A stretch of DNA of 64,000 bases from an uncultured Geobacter sp. (lineage in GTDB: Bacteria; Desulfobacterota; Desulfuromonadia; Geobacterales; Geobacteraceae). Below the pieces are notes generated by a model. That model had not been told where the DNA came from, ran no database searches, and was given only the letters and a program-made list of their open reading frames with translations. The stretch lies in contig CALABV010000166.1 in the NCBI GenBank assembly GCA_937886325.1, positions 7,350 to 71,349 of the forward strand, in the 5' to 3' direction. Below, piece after piece: positions 1 through 8,013 of this stretch. Both the position numbers and the translations under genes were made by a program. The number at the start of each line of letters is the position of its first letter. Within the stretch, counting starts at the first letter, position 1.

Positions 1-78
1 GACTATCGATGCAACCAGCACAAGGAAGATGGCGATAAGAACCACCGGATAGATTCGCTTTTTCTGGTCTTCTGTCAT
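1..78 (-). CDS. N-terminal fragment of a membrane-anchored protein (cut by window edge)
   Basis: An open frame on the minus strand starts with ATG at 78 and runs off the left edge, giving 26 residues. It begins with a short charged stretch (MTEDQKKRIYP) and continues into an uninterrupted hydrophobic run (VVLIAIFLVLVA), which looks like an N-terminal signal anchor or first membrane helix. Nothing more of the protein is visible, so no family can be named. No strong Shine-Dalgarno sequence is seen. The upstream DNA (about 160-197) carries three GTATCCG direct repeats that could belong to its control region. Confidence 0.5.
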   Translation of the reverse strand, partial: MTEDQKKRIYPVVLIAIFLVLVASIV

Positions 79-471
79 ACCGAGGCTCTATTCCACGAAT
101 GTCAATATCCACGGAAAGGATATTGAGCTCCGCTTTCGGACTCCATGAGGATTCGCATAGTATCCGAAAAAATGCGCGTATCCGGTAAGTGTATCCGAAA
201 GACGTCATTATTCAATTCATTAACGATATAACCTGAATCCAGTCTTATCAATTACACCCTAAAGGGTTGGAAAAGAACGTGATTCACGACTCGTTCGCCC
301 GGTAACCGCGGTACAATTGAAGTGTTCAAGATCCAGACGGATGACACAGGCATGAATGAAAGGAATTTGGACGTTGTGTCGAGAAATGGACAACCAAACC
401 GATGGAAGGAATTCCGATACAGGCGGGAAAACGCAAATCGCAAAATTTCGTCAAAATCAGGTTAGTGGTAC
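79..471. other. Intergenic region with GTATCCG direct repeats
   Basis: No convincing gene lies here. The open frames in this stretch have no recognisable family and no good ribosome binding site. The visible structure is a set of direct repeats, GTATCCG at 160-166, 178-184 and 191-197, and an inverted half-copy (TTTCGGA) near 134-140. They lie 80-120 bases upstream of the leftward gene starting at 78, where an operator would be expected. Function is inferred from position only. Confidence 0.35.
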
Positions 472-495
472 AAAAAAAGGGGCCACAACGGCCCC
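472..495 (-). terminator. Rho-independent terminator of the mltD-TPR operon
   Basis: On the minus strand a perfect 6-bp stem (GGGGCC / GGCCCC, positions 495-490 and 484-479) with a 5-base loop is followed by seven T residues (478-472). It lies about 10 bases past the stop of the TPR protein gene, the textbook form and position of an intrinsic terminator. Confidence 0.85.
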
Positions 496-505
496 ACGGT
501 TATAT

Positions 506-1237
506 TTATTTCCGGATAATCTTTCTGCGCGCCGTCCCTCCAAGGGCGGCCGCCTGTTGTTTCATGATTACGCTCTGTCGTTCCAGGTGAAACTGGAGCC
601 ACATATCGCCGAAACTCTTCATTTTCATCCTTTTTCCCTCTTTCAGCGCTTCCAGGTTGGCAACGATTCTCTCATCTCCGGGCAGTTTTTTCCTGCCTCT
701 CTCCAGAATCTGCTTCGCCTTCTCCGTATCGCCGCCTTCACTTACGCAGTATGCGTAAAGGTTCCACAGAAGAGATTCTTTTGGACTCCACTGGACCGCC
801 TTTTCAAAGGTATTCGTCATGGAATCCTTCTTGTTGCGTTTCATGTAACTGACGGCAAGCATTCCCATGGAAACCCAATTCTTGGAGAACCCCTTCTCCA
901 GATAGGGAAAGGCGTTGGAAAAATCTCGTTTCATGTAGTAAATCATTCCAATCTGCGAATGGACCTGACCGGTTACGGAGAACTGCCACGGTCCGTAACG
1001 GAGAGCTTCCTTCAGTGTCCGGATCGCCTTTTCAACCCGCTGGCCCTGCAGGTCTTTTCCGGCAGCCTCCATAATCCCGTTTACCTTTTTCATTACCATA
1101 CGCACCAGGAGCAGATACGTGGCGGCGAAGACCAACAAGGCCGGGGCAAGGCAAACCCACCATGATACATCCGTTGCGAAAAAAAGCACGGCAAACACAC
1201 CGATAGCCGTGCCGAGAGCAATAAAAATATTATACAT
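506..1237 (-). CDS. Membrane-anchored TPR-repeat protein
   Basis: The protein has 243 residues from an ATG at 1237, chosen because AAAGGA lies just upstream; an in-frame start at 1264 has no such site. Two N-terminal hydrophobic segments (about residues 3-20 and 24-45) form a membrane hairpin. The rest is helical and built of TPR-like units, for example around 'AIRTLKEALRYGP', 'AFPYLEKGFSKN' and 'TFEKAVQWSPKESLLWNLYA'. Such proteins usually serve as cytoplasmic or periplasmic scaffolds; the partner cannot be told from sequence. The gene follows mltD by about 40 bases, shares its promoter, and ends in a strong terminator. The close pairing suggests a link to envelope maintenance, which is inference. 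Confidence 0.75.
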   Translation of the reverse strand: MYNIFIALGTAIGVFAVLFFATDVSWWVCLAPALLVFAATYLLLVRMVMKKVNGIMEAAGKDLQGQRVEKAIRTLKEALRYGPWQFSVTGQVHSQIGMIYYMKRDFSNAFPYLEKGFSKNWVSMGMLAVSYMKRNKKDSMTNTFEKAVQWSPKESLLWNLYAYCVSEGGDTEKAKQILERGRKKLPGDERIVANLEALKEGKRMKMKSFGDMWLQFHLERQSVIMKQQAAALGGTARRKIIRK

Positions 1238-1278
1238 CCGGTCCAGTCCTTTCCACGACCGCAATCAACACGGCAAGG

Positions 1279-2838
1279 TTATCCATTCTCTTTTTCCAGG
1301 GGTGTCATCTTCCCCCCCTTCTCGACATACTTGGCGACAATAATGCGTTTGCCCGGCTTCAAGGCCATCTTGCCCTTGATATTGTTCCAGGCGGCGATGA
1401 TTCTGGTGGAAACATTGAAGCGCTTTGCCACGGATTTCAACGTATCGCCCCGCCGCACCGTATAGTAGTGCGTCACCTCCCGGGGAGGAGATTTCTTTTC
1501 GGATTCGGCTTTCCGGACAATTACAGCTTTTTTCTCGGGTGCCGCCACTTCGGGTTGTGAGGCTGTCTCCGTCTGTCGAGGTTCAGGTTTGACAACAATC
1601 CGCAAAACCCTGCCCCTCAGTTTCCGCGTACTTCTCAGGTTGTTGAGAGACGCGATTTCCTCGGCCCTGACGCCGAACCGTCGGGCGATTGATTCCAAAG
1701 TATCGCCCTTGACGGCTCTATACCGGATGGAAACCGAGCGCTCGGCATACCTCTCGCCTTCGGGTAGCTTTGCATACTCACGGAGGAAAACCGTCTTTTT
1801 TCCCTTTGGAATCTTCAGGCTGTAATCGGGATAGTCGGGAGGGGTGCACCATCGTTTGAGTTCAGGGTTCAGTTCCCGGATGGTTTCATACGGCACATCG
1901 ATAGCCTTGGCAACCACTTCCAGGTCGGTGCGGGTCGGAATGGCGACCGTGTCGAATTCGATTGGCGGGAGGTAAGCGACATCGGCGAAACCGTACTTTG
2001 CCGGTTCCTTTGCTATAATCGCGGCAGCCAGGAGCTTCGGCACATAATCCTTTGTCTCCCGTTTCAGGTAATCACCACGGGAAAGCTGCCAGAAATCACG
2101 GCTTTCGTACATGTTGATTGCCCGCAGAATCTTGTTCTCACCGGCATTGTATCCCGCTGCCGCAAGATACCAGTCCTTATTGAAGAGACTGTACAGTTCC
2201 TTCAGATACATGGCCGCGGCAACCGTCGACTTCAGCGGGTCACGTCGTTCGTCGATCCACGGATCGATGCGGAGAGAATATCTCTTCCCGGTCCCGGCAA
2301 TGAACTGCCAGGGTCCGACCGCACTCGCCCGGGAGTGGGCATGGGTGGAAAAACCGCTCTCTATCATTGCAAGATACACGAGGTCTTCCGGAAGTCCCTC
2401 CTTTTTGAGCACGTCCTTCATCATGGGGATGTAACGCTCCGAGCGGGAAAGCCACTTAGAAAACCAGCTTCTGCCGTTGGTCTGAAAAAAGTTTATGAAG
2501 TATTCTACTTTGCTGTTGACGGTAAGCGGGATATCCGATTCAGGCAGATCATAATCAGGAATCCTTAACTCGAACTCATCAAAATCGTCGGACTGCTCAT
2601 TTGAGACCAATGCATCAACAACCGGCAGCTCAAGTGCCCGTGAAAGGCTCTTTTCGTCCACCGGCGCAAGGCTTTCGCTGCTTCGCCGGACACCCTTCGA
2701 GCGTGTCGCCGACTTCTCCGAGTTGAACGATGCCACCTGCGTCCACGGTGTGTCTTCCACAGCGGATGCAGCTGCCCAAGCAGACGCCGTGACACAGCAG
2801 AACGCCAGCATGGAAGCTGATAATAGTAGTTTAATCAT
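1279..2838 (-). CDS. mltD: Membrane-bound lytic murein transglycosylase D with two LysM domains
   Basis: This protein cleaves the MurNAc-GlcNAc bond of peptidoglycan, forming 1,6-anhydro ends. The 519-residue form starts at ATG 2838, preceded by AAAGGG; the longer open frame to 2928 would overlap its promoter. Residues 1-22 are a signal peptide. The SLT domain spans about 130-260 with the catalytic Glu at 160 in 'AMIESGFS', followed by 'GPWQF' and 'AAGYNAGENK', all typical of family 1D. Two LysM repeats follow ('RYRAVKGDTLESIARRFGV' and 'YYTVRRGDTLKSVAKRFNV'), which bind peptidoglycan. There is no lipobox, so the mature form is probably periplasmic or loosely attached. It is the first gene of a two-gene unit with the TPR protein. 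Confidence 0.93.
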   Translation of the reverse strand: MIKLLLSASMLAFCCVTASAWAAASAVEDTPWTQVASFNSEKSATRSKGVRRSSESLAPVDEKSLSRALELPVVDALVSNEQSDDFDEFELRIPDYDLPESDIPLTVNSKVEYFINFFQTNGRSWFSKWLSRSERYIPMMKDVLKKEGLPEDLVYLAMIESGFSTHAHSRASAVGPWQFIAGTGKRYSLRIDPWIDERRDPLKSTVAAAMYLKELYSLFNKDWYLAAAGYNAGENKILRAINMYESRDFWQLSRGDYLKRETKDYVPKLLAAAIIAKEPAKYGFADVAYLPPIEFDTVAIPTRTDLEVVAKAIDVPYETIRELNPELKRWCTPPDYPDYSLKIPKGKKTVFLREYAKLPEGERYAERSVSIRYRAVKGDTLESIARRFGVRAEEIASLNNLRSTRKLRGRVLRIVVKPEPRQTETASQPEVAAPEKKAVIVRKAESEKKSPPREVTHYYTVRRGDTLKSVAKRFNVSTRIIAAWNNIKGKMALKPGKRIIVAKYVEKGGKMTPLEKENG

Positions 2839-2899
2839 ATGGTTACCCTTTCTCGCACCCTCATTTCCTGGAGACGGGGGAAGCCTTTCCGGATGCGAA

Positions 2900-2928
2900 A
2901 GTATAAAAAAGAAACAGGGTACTGTCAA
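2900..2928 (-). promoter_or_regulatory. Near-consensus sigma70 promoter of mltD
   Basis: Minus strand: perfect -35 TTGACA (2928-2923), 17-bp spacer, -10 TATACT (2905-2900). Transcription would start near 2893, leaving a leader of about 55 bases before the mltD ATG at 2838. This also shows that the longer in-frame start at 2928 is not used. Confidence 0.75.
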
Positions 2929-3000
2929 CGCAAAACGGGGTCTCAGGGTAACGACTGTCCTGCCGAGGCAACCGAAAGAAAATGGAAATCCTCGGGAACT

Positions 3001-4635
3001 TCAGTCTGTTTCGTCAGGCCAGAAGCGCCCCTCCATCTCTTCGAGCAGGGATGAGAGGCTGGCTGCGTCATGGGCGGAAATGGTGATGGCGCCGTATGAC
3101 TGAATCGCGTGGCGCGCCTTTATAAACCCGAGGGGATTCTTCTTTTTCATCTCCGGAAGCAGATCTTTTTTGTTAAAAACAAGCAGGCGAGGCTTTTCGG
3201 ACAAATCGAGTTCTTCAAGGATTTCCTCAACCTGCCGTATCTGTTCTTCAAATCGTGGATTGGACCAATCAACAAGGTGAATCAGAAGGTCCGCGTCCTG
3301 CAGCTCTTCCAGGGTTGCCTTGAAGGCGCCCATGAGCGACGCGGGCAGGGAGCGGATAAAACCGACGGTATCGGTTACGATAACCTCTCTCTCCCGGGGA
3401 AAGCGAAGTCTGCGCGTGGCCGTGTCGAGGGTCGCGAACAGAAGGTCTTCCGTGAAAACGGAGCTCTTTGTAAGGGTATTGAGCAACGTGGATTTTCCCG
3501 CATTGGTATAGCCGACAATGGAAACGATGGGGATTCCCGCCTTTACCCTTCTTCGGCGTCGCTGATAGCGCCCCCTGGAGAGCTCCTCAAGCTCACGCTC
3601 AAGCCGGGATATCCGGTCACGAATCCGCCGCCTGTCTATCTCCAGCTTCGTTTCACCGGGGCCGCGACCGCCGATCCCCCCCATAAGGCGGGACATCTGA
3701 ACGCCGCGGCCCGTAAGTCGGGGAAGAATATACTTGAGCTGTGCAAGTTCCACCTGAACCTTCCCGTCCAGGCTCACGGCGCGGCGGGCAAAGATATCCA
3801 GTATCAGCTGACTGCGATCGATGACCTTCAGCTCGGTCATCTCCGAGATGGATCGAACCTGCGCAGGGGAGAGTTCCTGATCGAACAGAAGCATGGTTGC
3901 GCCAAGTTGCAATGCCCGAATGATCACCTCCCGCATCTTCCCCTCCCCCATGAGAAAGCGGGGGCTGATATCACGCCGGATCTGGATGAACGAATCGAGG
4001 ACCTCTACCCCGCCGGTCCGGGCAAGCTCCCGCAGCTCGTCCATCGAATCCTCCACTTCGGGACGCGGCTGGCGCGAGACCGAGATGAGGATGGCCCGCT
4101 CTTCCGCGCCTCGCACCTCCCGAGACTCCGGAACCGATTTTTCCAGTGACGTTTCCAGGGATGAAATGAACTCGGCGGCATCCATCCTGAATCGGTTGAA
4201 GGGAACGGGAGGATCTATCCGGTACGGAACCGCACCGTGGGACGGGGGCTCCAGGTAGGCAACCTGGATGGAAAAGGATTGTTTTCCGGGTGAGAGAAGG
4301 AGAGCCGCCACCAGATCGAGGCGCAGAAGTGACAGATCGGTCAAATCATCTTCGGTAAGAGACTCTCCCTTCAGGTGGGTATGGCAGAGACGCAGGCCCC
4401 GCAGCCGTTTCTTTCCAAGCGGATAGTCGGAGAGTTCGGGGATATACAGCCCTTTTTCATCTCCGACAACAACATATTCAACGAGACCGATACGGTTGAT
4501 AAGGACGCCGACCTGGCGCCCGATCTCTTCAGAGAGCTGCCCCATGCGCGCGGCAAGTTCCCGGGACAGTACTTCACCGGGAGGAACCCGGCGGCGGTAG
4601 AGTTTCTCCAGTCCGTTCAGATGGCTTGTCTTCAA
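3001..4635 (-). CDS. hflX: Ribosome-associated GTPase HflX
   Basis: HflX is a GTPase that binds the large ribosomal subunit and splits stalled or stressed ribosomes. The protein has an N-terminal ribosome-binding domain, the conserved Gly-rich linker ('GGIGGRGPGETKLE'), and a G domain with G1 'GYTNAGKSTL', G3 'DTVGF' and G4 'NKKD'. It belongs to the long form (more than 540 residues) with an extra N-terminal segment seen in deltaproteobacteria. The first standard start codon is TTG at 4635. Coding similarity seems to continue upstream: the codons just before it read HGNLTG-LKTSHL, and as I recall long-form homologues carry a G-N-x-x-G-L-K motif there. The only well-placed Shine-Dalgarno (GGAAAGGA, 4673-4680) precedes an ATA codon at 4665. 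The true N-terminus may therefore be at 4665. The gene lies 80-110 bases downstream of fabI. Confidence 0.93.
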   Translation of the reverse strand: MKTSHLNGLEKLYRRRVPPGEVLSRELAARMGQLSEEIGRQVGVLINRIGLVEYVVVGDEKGLYIPELSDYPLGKKRLRGLRLCHTHLKGESLTEDDLTDLSLLRLDLVAALLLSPGKQSFSIQVAYLEPPSHGAVPYRIDPPVPFNRFRMDAAEFISSLETSLEKSVPESREVRGAEERAILISVSRQPRPEVEDSMDELRELARTGGVEVLDSFIQIRRDISPRFLMGEGKMREVIIRALQLGATMLLFDQELSPAQVRSISEMTELKVIDRSQLILDIFARRAVSLDGKVQVELAQLKYILPRLTGRGVQMSRLMGGIGGRGPGETKLEIDRRRIRDRISRLERELEELSRGRYQRRRRRVKAGIPIVSIVGYTNAGKSTLLNTLTKSSVFTEDLLFATLDTATRRLRFPREREVIVTDTVGFIRSLPASLMGAFKATLEELQDADLLIHLVDWSNPRFEEQIRQVEEILEELDLSEKPRLLVFNKKDLLPEMKKKNPLGFIKARHAIQSYGAITISAHDAASLSSLLEEMEGRFWPDETD

Positions 4636-4748
4636 GCCGGTCAGGTTTCCGTGGAGCTGTCGTATCGTGGTGTCCTTTCCTTGCCGCTCGGCTTACCCGG
4701 CACGTAACGGAATGGCTTTTGCCGGGCGACGTACCTGTCGAAGGGTCA

Positions 4749-5519
4749 TCACATGCCCATTATGTTGTAGCCGCTGTCCACGAAATGGACTCCGCCGGTT
4801 ATTCTGCTGGACAAGTCGCTGCACAGGAACAGCGCCGCATTTGCCACATCATGCTGTTCTATATTGCTGCGAAGCGGTGTCTTTGCCTCCACATGGGCGG
4901 CAATCTGGTGGAAACCACCGACCCCGGAAGCAGCCAGTGTTTTCAAAGGGCCGGCCGAAATGGCGTTTACGCGGATACCGTCCGGGCCAACGGCCTCCGC
5001 CAGGTATCGGACATTGGCTTCCAGGGCGGCCTTCGCAACTCCCATCACATTATAGTTGGGGAAAACCTTTTCAGAGGCGTAGTACGTCATGGCGAGAACG
5101 CTCCCCCCCCTGTCCTTCATCAGGGGATGCGCCTCCCTGACCATTGCGATGAGAGAGTATGCGCTGACATCCATGGCCAGAGCGAAACCTGCCCGCGACG
5201 TATTGAGAAAGGAACCTTTCAACTCCTCCCGATTGGCAAAGGCGATGGAGTGGATCAGGATATCGACTCCATCCCAGACCTTCCCGATTTCGGAAAAGAC
5301 GTTTCGGATATCCTCATCCTTTGTCACGTCACAAGGATATATCCGGGTTACGCCGACGCTCTCCGCCAAGGGGAAAACCCTTTTCGCAACCGCTTCGTTG
5401 GCATAGGTGAACGCCAACTCGGCGCCCTCTTTCCTGAATGCCTGCGCGATCGCCCAAGCAATACTCTTTTCATTGGCAATACCGAAAATCACAGCCTTTT
5501 TTCCACCAAGAAGCCCCAT
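4749..5519 (-). CDS. fabI: Enoyl-[acyl-carrier-protein] reductase (NADH), FabI
   Basis: FabI reduces trans-2-enoyl-ACP to acyl-ACP, the last step of each fatty acid elongation cycle. The 256-residue protein starts at ATG 5519, five bases after GGAGGG; the longer frame to 5555 lacks a site. The Rossmann start reads 'KKAVIFGIANEKSIAWAIA', the FabI-type nucleotide-binding motif. The catalytic pair is Tyr156 and Lys163 (Y-x6-K in 'YNVMGVAK'), with the usual second Tyr at 146, matching the E. coli numbering. Length is normal. It is the first gene before hflX on the same strand. A second enoyl-reductase candidate lies at 10803-12116. Confidence 0.95.
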   Translation of the reverse strand: MGLLGGKKAVIFGIANEKSIAWAIAQAFRKEGAELAFTYANEAVAKRVFPLAESVGVTRIYPCDVTKDEDIRNVFSEIGKVWDGVDILIHSIAFANREELKGSFLNTSRAGFALAMDVSAYSLIAMVREAHPLMKDRGGSVLAMTYYASEKVFPNYNVMGVAKAALEANVRYLAEAVGPDGIRVNAISAGPLKTLAASGVGGFHQIAAHVEAKTPLRSNIEQHDVANAALFLCSDLSSRITGGVHFVDSGYNIMGM

Positions 5520-5563
5520 TAGCGCCCTCCAAAGTTCAATCTCATGGCCCATCACGTTCGGGA

Positions 5564-5592
5564 ATAATAGTGTAAAACCGGATGAATTGCAA
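5564..5592 (-). promoter_or_regulatory. Probable sigma70 promoter of fabI
   Basis: Minus strand: TTGCAA (5592-5587), 17-bp spacer, TATTAT (5569-5564). The predicted start site is about 40 bases before the fabI ATG at 5519. The -35 box matches 4 of 6 consensus bases and the -10 box 5 of 6. Confidence 0.5.
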
Positions 5593-5781
5593 CCGCGGTT
5601 CCGTTACCGGGTTTCTTTCGGACACCCGCAACCCCATGTCTGTTTCGCACCGTCACCTGCCTGAAAGTCAATTTTGACACGGCAATCTCCCGGAAGTTCC
5701 TTTGGGGACACGTCAAAAAAGACCCTCCGAAACGGCTGGAAATACGTTCTACGAGCACCGTAACCGGTCCGGAAATAGTGC

Positions 5782-5809
5782 TTGCCTTTTTATTTCCCTA
5801 TGCTATGAT
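5782..5809 (+). promoter_or_regulatory. Possible sigma70 promoter of the dusB-kinase-regulator unit
   Basis: TTGCCT (5782-5787), 16-bp spacer, TATGAT (5804-5809) on the plus strand, 43 bases before the dusB ATG. Together with the fabI promoter it makes this 330-base gap a divergent control region. Nothing else is seen in the gap. Confidence 0.45.
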
Positions 5810-5851
5810 GCTCAAATTTTAGGCACAAATGAATTCGTTCCAGGAATATCA

Positions 5852-6841
5852 ATGGTTCAGGTTTCTCGCCTTGCCATAGGCTCCCTTGAAATATATCCGC
5901 CCCTGATACTGGCTCCGATGGCAGGGATAACGGATCTTCCCTTTCGCGCTTTGGCAAGGCAACAAGGGGCTCCCCTCTGTTTTACCGAGATGATCAGCGC
6001 CCAGGGTCTCATCCGCGACGGGAAGAACACCATCACCCTGTTGCGCAGTAATCCCGGAGACCGGCCCCTGGGAATACAGCTTTTCGGTGAAGATCCGGAG
6101 GCCCTTGCCGAGGCCGCACGACGGGTTGAAGACCTGTGCGACGTGATTGACATTAATATGGGGTGTCCGGTGAAAAAGGTGGTAGCCGGCGGTTCCGGAA
6201 GCGCCCTTCTCCGGAAGCCCGCTACGGTAGCATCCATACTGAGGACCGTGAGAAAAGCCGTACAGATTCCTCTTACCGTAAAGATCCGCACAGGGTGGAG
6301 TTCCCTGGAGGCATCATTTCTGGAGATATCGCGTATTGCCGAGTTGGAGGGATGCGACGCGATCACACTTCACCCCCGCACTCGCGCACAGATGTTTACC
6401 GAACACGCAGACTGGGACAAACTGCGTGAACTGAAACAGTCTTCGCGCGTTCCCATTATCGGCAGCGGCGACATCTTTTCCAGTAAAGATATCGTCGACA
6501 TGTTAGAACAGACCGGATGCGACGGCGTGATGGTGGCTCGCGGTTCCCTCGGCAACCCCTGGATATTCAGAGAAGCCGCGGATATCATTGCGGGTGGGAA
6601 CCCACGCACCCCGACCACGGCCGAACGGTTCTCCACGGCACTGAAACATCTGGACTCTCTCCAAGAACTGTACGGCGAACAGACCGCCGTATGCGAAATG
6701 CGAAAGCATCTTTCCTGGTACGTGAAGGGGCTTGCCGGCGCTGCCCGCTTCCGTTCCGACATTAATACAATCGTGGGAATGGAACCTTTACGGAAAGCTG
6801 TCGAGGCATTCTTCACCTGGATGGACGATGGAAACGTCTGA
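5852..6841 (+). CDS. dusB: tRNA-dihydrouridine synthase, DusB type
   Basis: This FMN-dependent enzyme reduces uridines in the tRNA D-loop to dihydrouridine. The 329-residue protein starts at ATG 5852 with AGGA upstream; the longer frame to 5702 has no homology. The TIM-barrel start 'LAPMAGITDLPFR' and the active site 'NMGCPVKKVVAGGSGSALL' (catalytic Cys about 105) are typical of the family. 'FGEDPEALAEAA' is followed by FMN-phosphate contacts in 'IGSGDIFS' and 'VMVARGSLGNPW'. The last 14 bases overlap the start of the kinase gene, so the two are translationally coupled. A dusB-linked NtrB/NtrC pair recalls the dusB-fis-ntr linkages of other proteobacteria. Confidence 0.93.
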   Translation: MVQVSRLAIGSLEIYPPLILAPMAGITDLPFRALARQQGAPLCFTEMISAQGLIRDGKNTITLLRSNPGDRPLGIQLFGEDPEALAEAARRVEDLCDVIDINMGCPVKKVVAGGSGSALLRKPATVASILRTVRKAVQIPLTVKIRTGWSSLEASFLEISRIAELEGCDAITLHPRTRAQMFTEHADWDKLRELKQSSRVPIIGSGDIFSSKDIVDMLEQTGCDGVMVARGSLGNPWIFREAADIIAGGNPRTPTTAERFSTALKHLDSLQELYGEQTAVCEMRKHLSWYVKGLAGAARFRSDINTIVGMEPLRKAVEAFFTWMDDGNV

Positions 6842-7922
6842 AAACCTCGTTACGGAATATTTTGAAAACGTCCTTGATAGCGTGGGAGACGGGGTGATTG
6901 TCATTGACGGTCGCTGTTGCATCACCTTCATGAATCCCGCGGCGGAAGAGATTTCCGGCGTATCGAGGCGACTGGCGGAAGGCTCCCCCTTTTCCACCTT
7001 TTTCGGTGGAGAAGATATCCTCAGCGAGATGGTCGCCAAGACCGCCGAAACCGGCATGACCATCTCCGACCATGAAAATGTGGTTTTGAAGAAGGGTTCT
7101 CACGCAACTCCGGTGAATGCAACCACATCCCCCCTGCTTCTTGCGGATGGAGAGAGGATCGGCATTGTTCTCGTCCTGAGGGATCTCACCAACATCAGGG
7201 AGCTTGAGGAAGCGGTCCGGCAGGCGGATCGCCTTTCCACCCTCGGCGCTCTCGCGGCCGGTCTTGCACATGAAATAAAGAACCCCCTCGGAGGGATCAA
7301 GGGAGCGGCCCAGCTTCTGGAAAGGGAGCTTCCCGAAGGGAGCGAGCTTAGAGAATACACCTCCATCATGCTCAAGGAAGCGGGAAGGGTAAACAAGATC
7401 GTCGAAGAACTCCTGAGTCTCACGGCGCCGCGCAAACTGGCACTGGCGCAGGTAAATCTTCACCGTGTGCTCGGGGATATCATCATGCTGCAGAAAAAGG
7501 CCGTCGAAGAGAAGAAGGTCGCCTTCCAGCAGAATTTCGACCTGAGCATTCCGCCGATTTTGGCCGACGAATCACTGTTGACCCAACTCTTTCTCAATCT
7601 TATCAAGAATGCGATGGAAGCGGTTGAATCAAGGGGACATATCAGGATAACCACCCGCATGGTATCCGACTACAGTATGACCCAGAAGGGGGAACGGTTG
7701 TCCCGGATGGTTGCCATAGACGTGACTGACAACGGACCCGGGATGGAGAAAGAGCAACTGAAGAACCTTTTCACCCCGTTTTTTACGACGAAGCCGAAGG
7801 GGACGGGACTGGGTCTGGCCATATGCCACAAAATCGTCTCCGAACACCGCGGAATGATAAAGGTCGATTCTGCTCCGGGAAAGGGCTCGACGTTTACGGT
7901 ACTGATACCACTCATACGCTGA
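6828..7922 (+). CDS. NtrB-like PAS sensor histidine kinase (soluble)
   Basis: A 364-residue cytoplasmic histidine kinase starts at ATG 6828 inside the end of dusB. There is no membrane segment. The N-terminal PAS domain covers about 10-125 ('DSVGDGVIVIDG', 'ITFMNPAAEEISG'). The dimerisation/phosphoacceptor helix contains His148 in 'GLAHEIKNPLGGIKGAAQLL'. The ATPase domain has an N box ('LNLIKNAMEAVE'), a G1 box ('DVTDNGPGM') and a G2 box ('GTGLGLAI'). The order PAS-HisKA-HATPase without transmembrane helices is that of NtrB. Its partner is almost certainly the NtrC-type regulator starting 91 bases downstream. The signal sensed cannot be deduced; nitrogen control is possible, but other NtrB/NtrC-like pairs serve other inputs. 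Confidence 0.9.
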   Translation: METSENLVTEYFENVLDSVGDGVIVIDGRCCITFMNPAAEEISGVSRRLAEGSPFSTFFGGEDILSEMVAKTAETGMTISDHENVVLKKGSHATPVNATTSPLLLADGERIGIVLVLRDLTNIRELEEAVRQADRLSTLGALAAGLAHEIKNPLGGIKGAAQLLERELPEGSELREYTSIMLKEAGRVNKIVEELLSLTAPRKLALAQVNLHRVLGDIIMLQKKAVEEKKVAFQQNFDLSIPPILADESLLTQLFLNLIKNAMEAVESRGHIRITTRMVSDYSMTQKGERLSRMVAIDVTDNGPGMEKEQLKNLFTPFFTTKPKGTGLGLAICHKIVSEHRGMIKVDSAPGKGSTFTVLIPLIR

Positions 7923-8013
7923 CCGGACGGCGCCTGTTGATACAGAACGCGCCGTTATCGACGCGGGCGGGTACGCTGGATACAAGATTTTCATCAAATA
8001 AGGAAGACAGACT

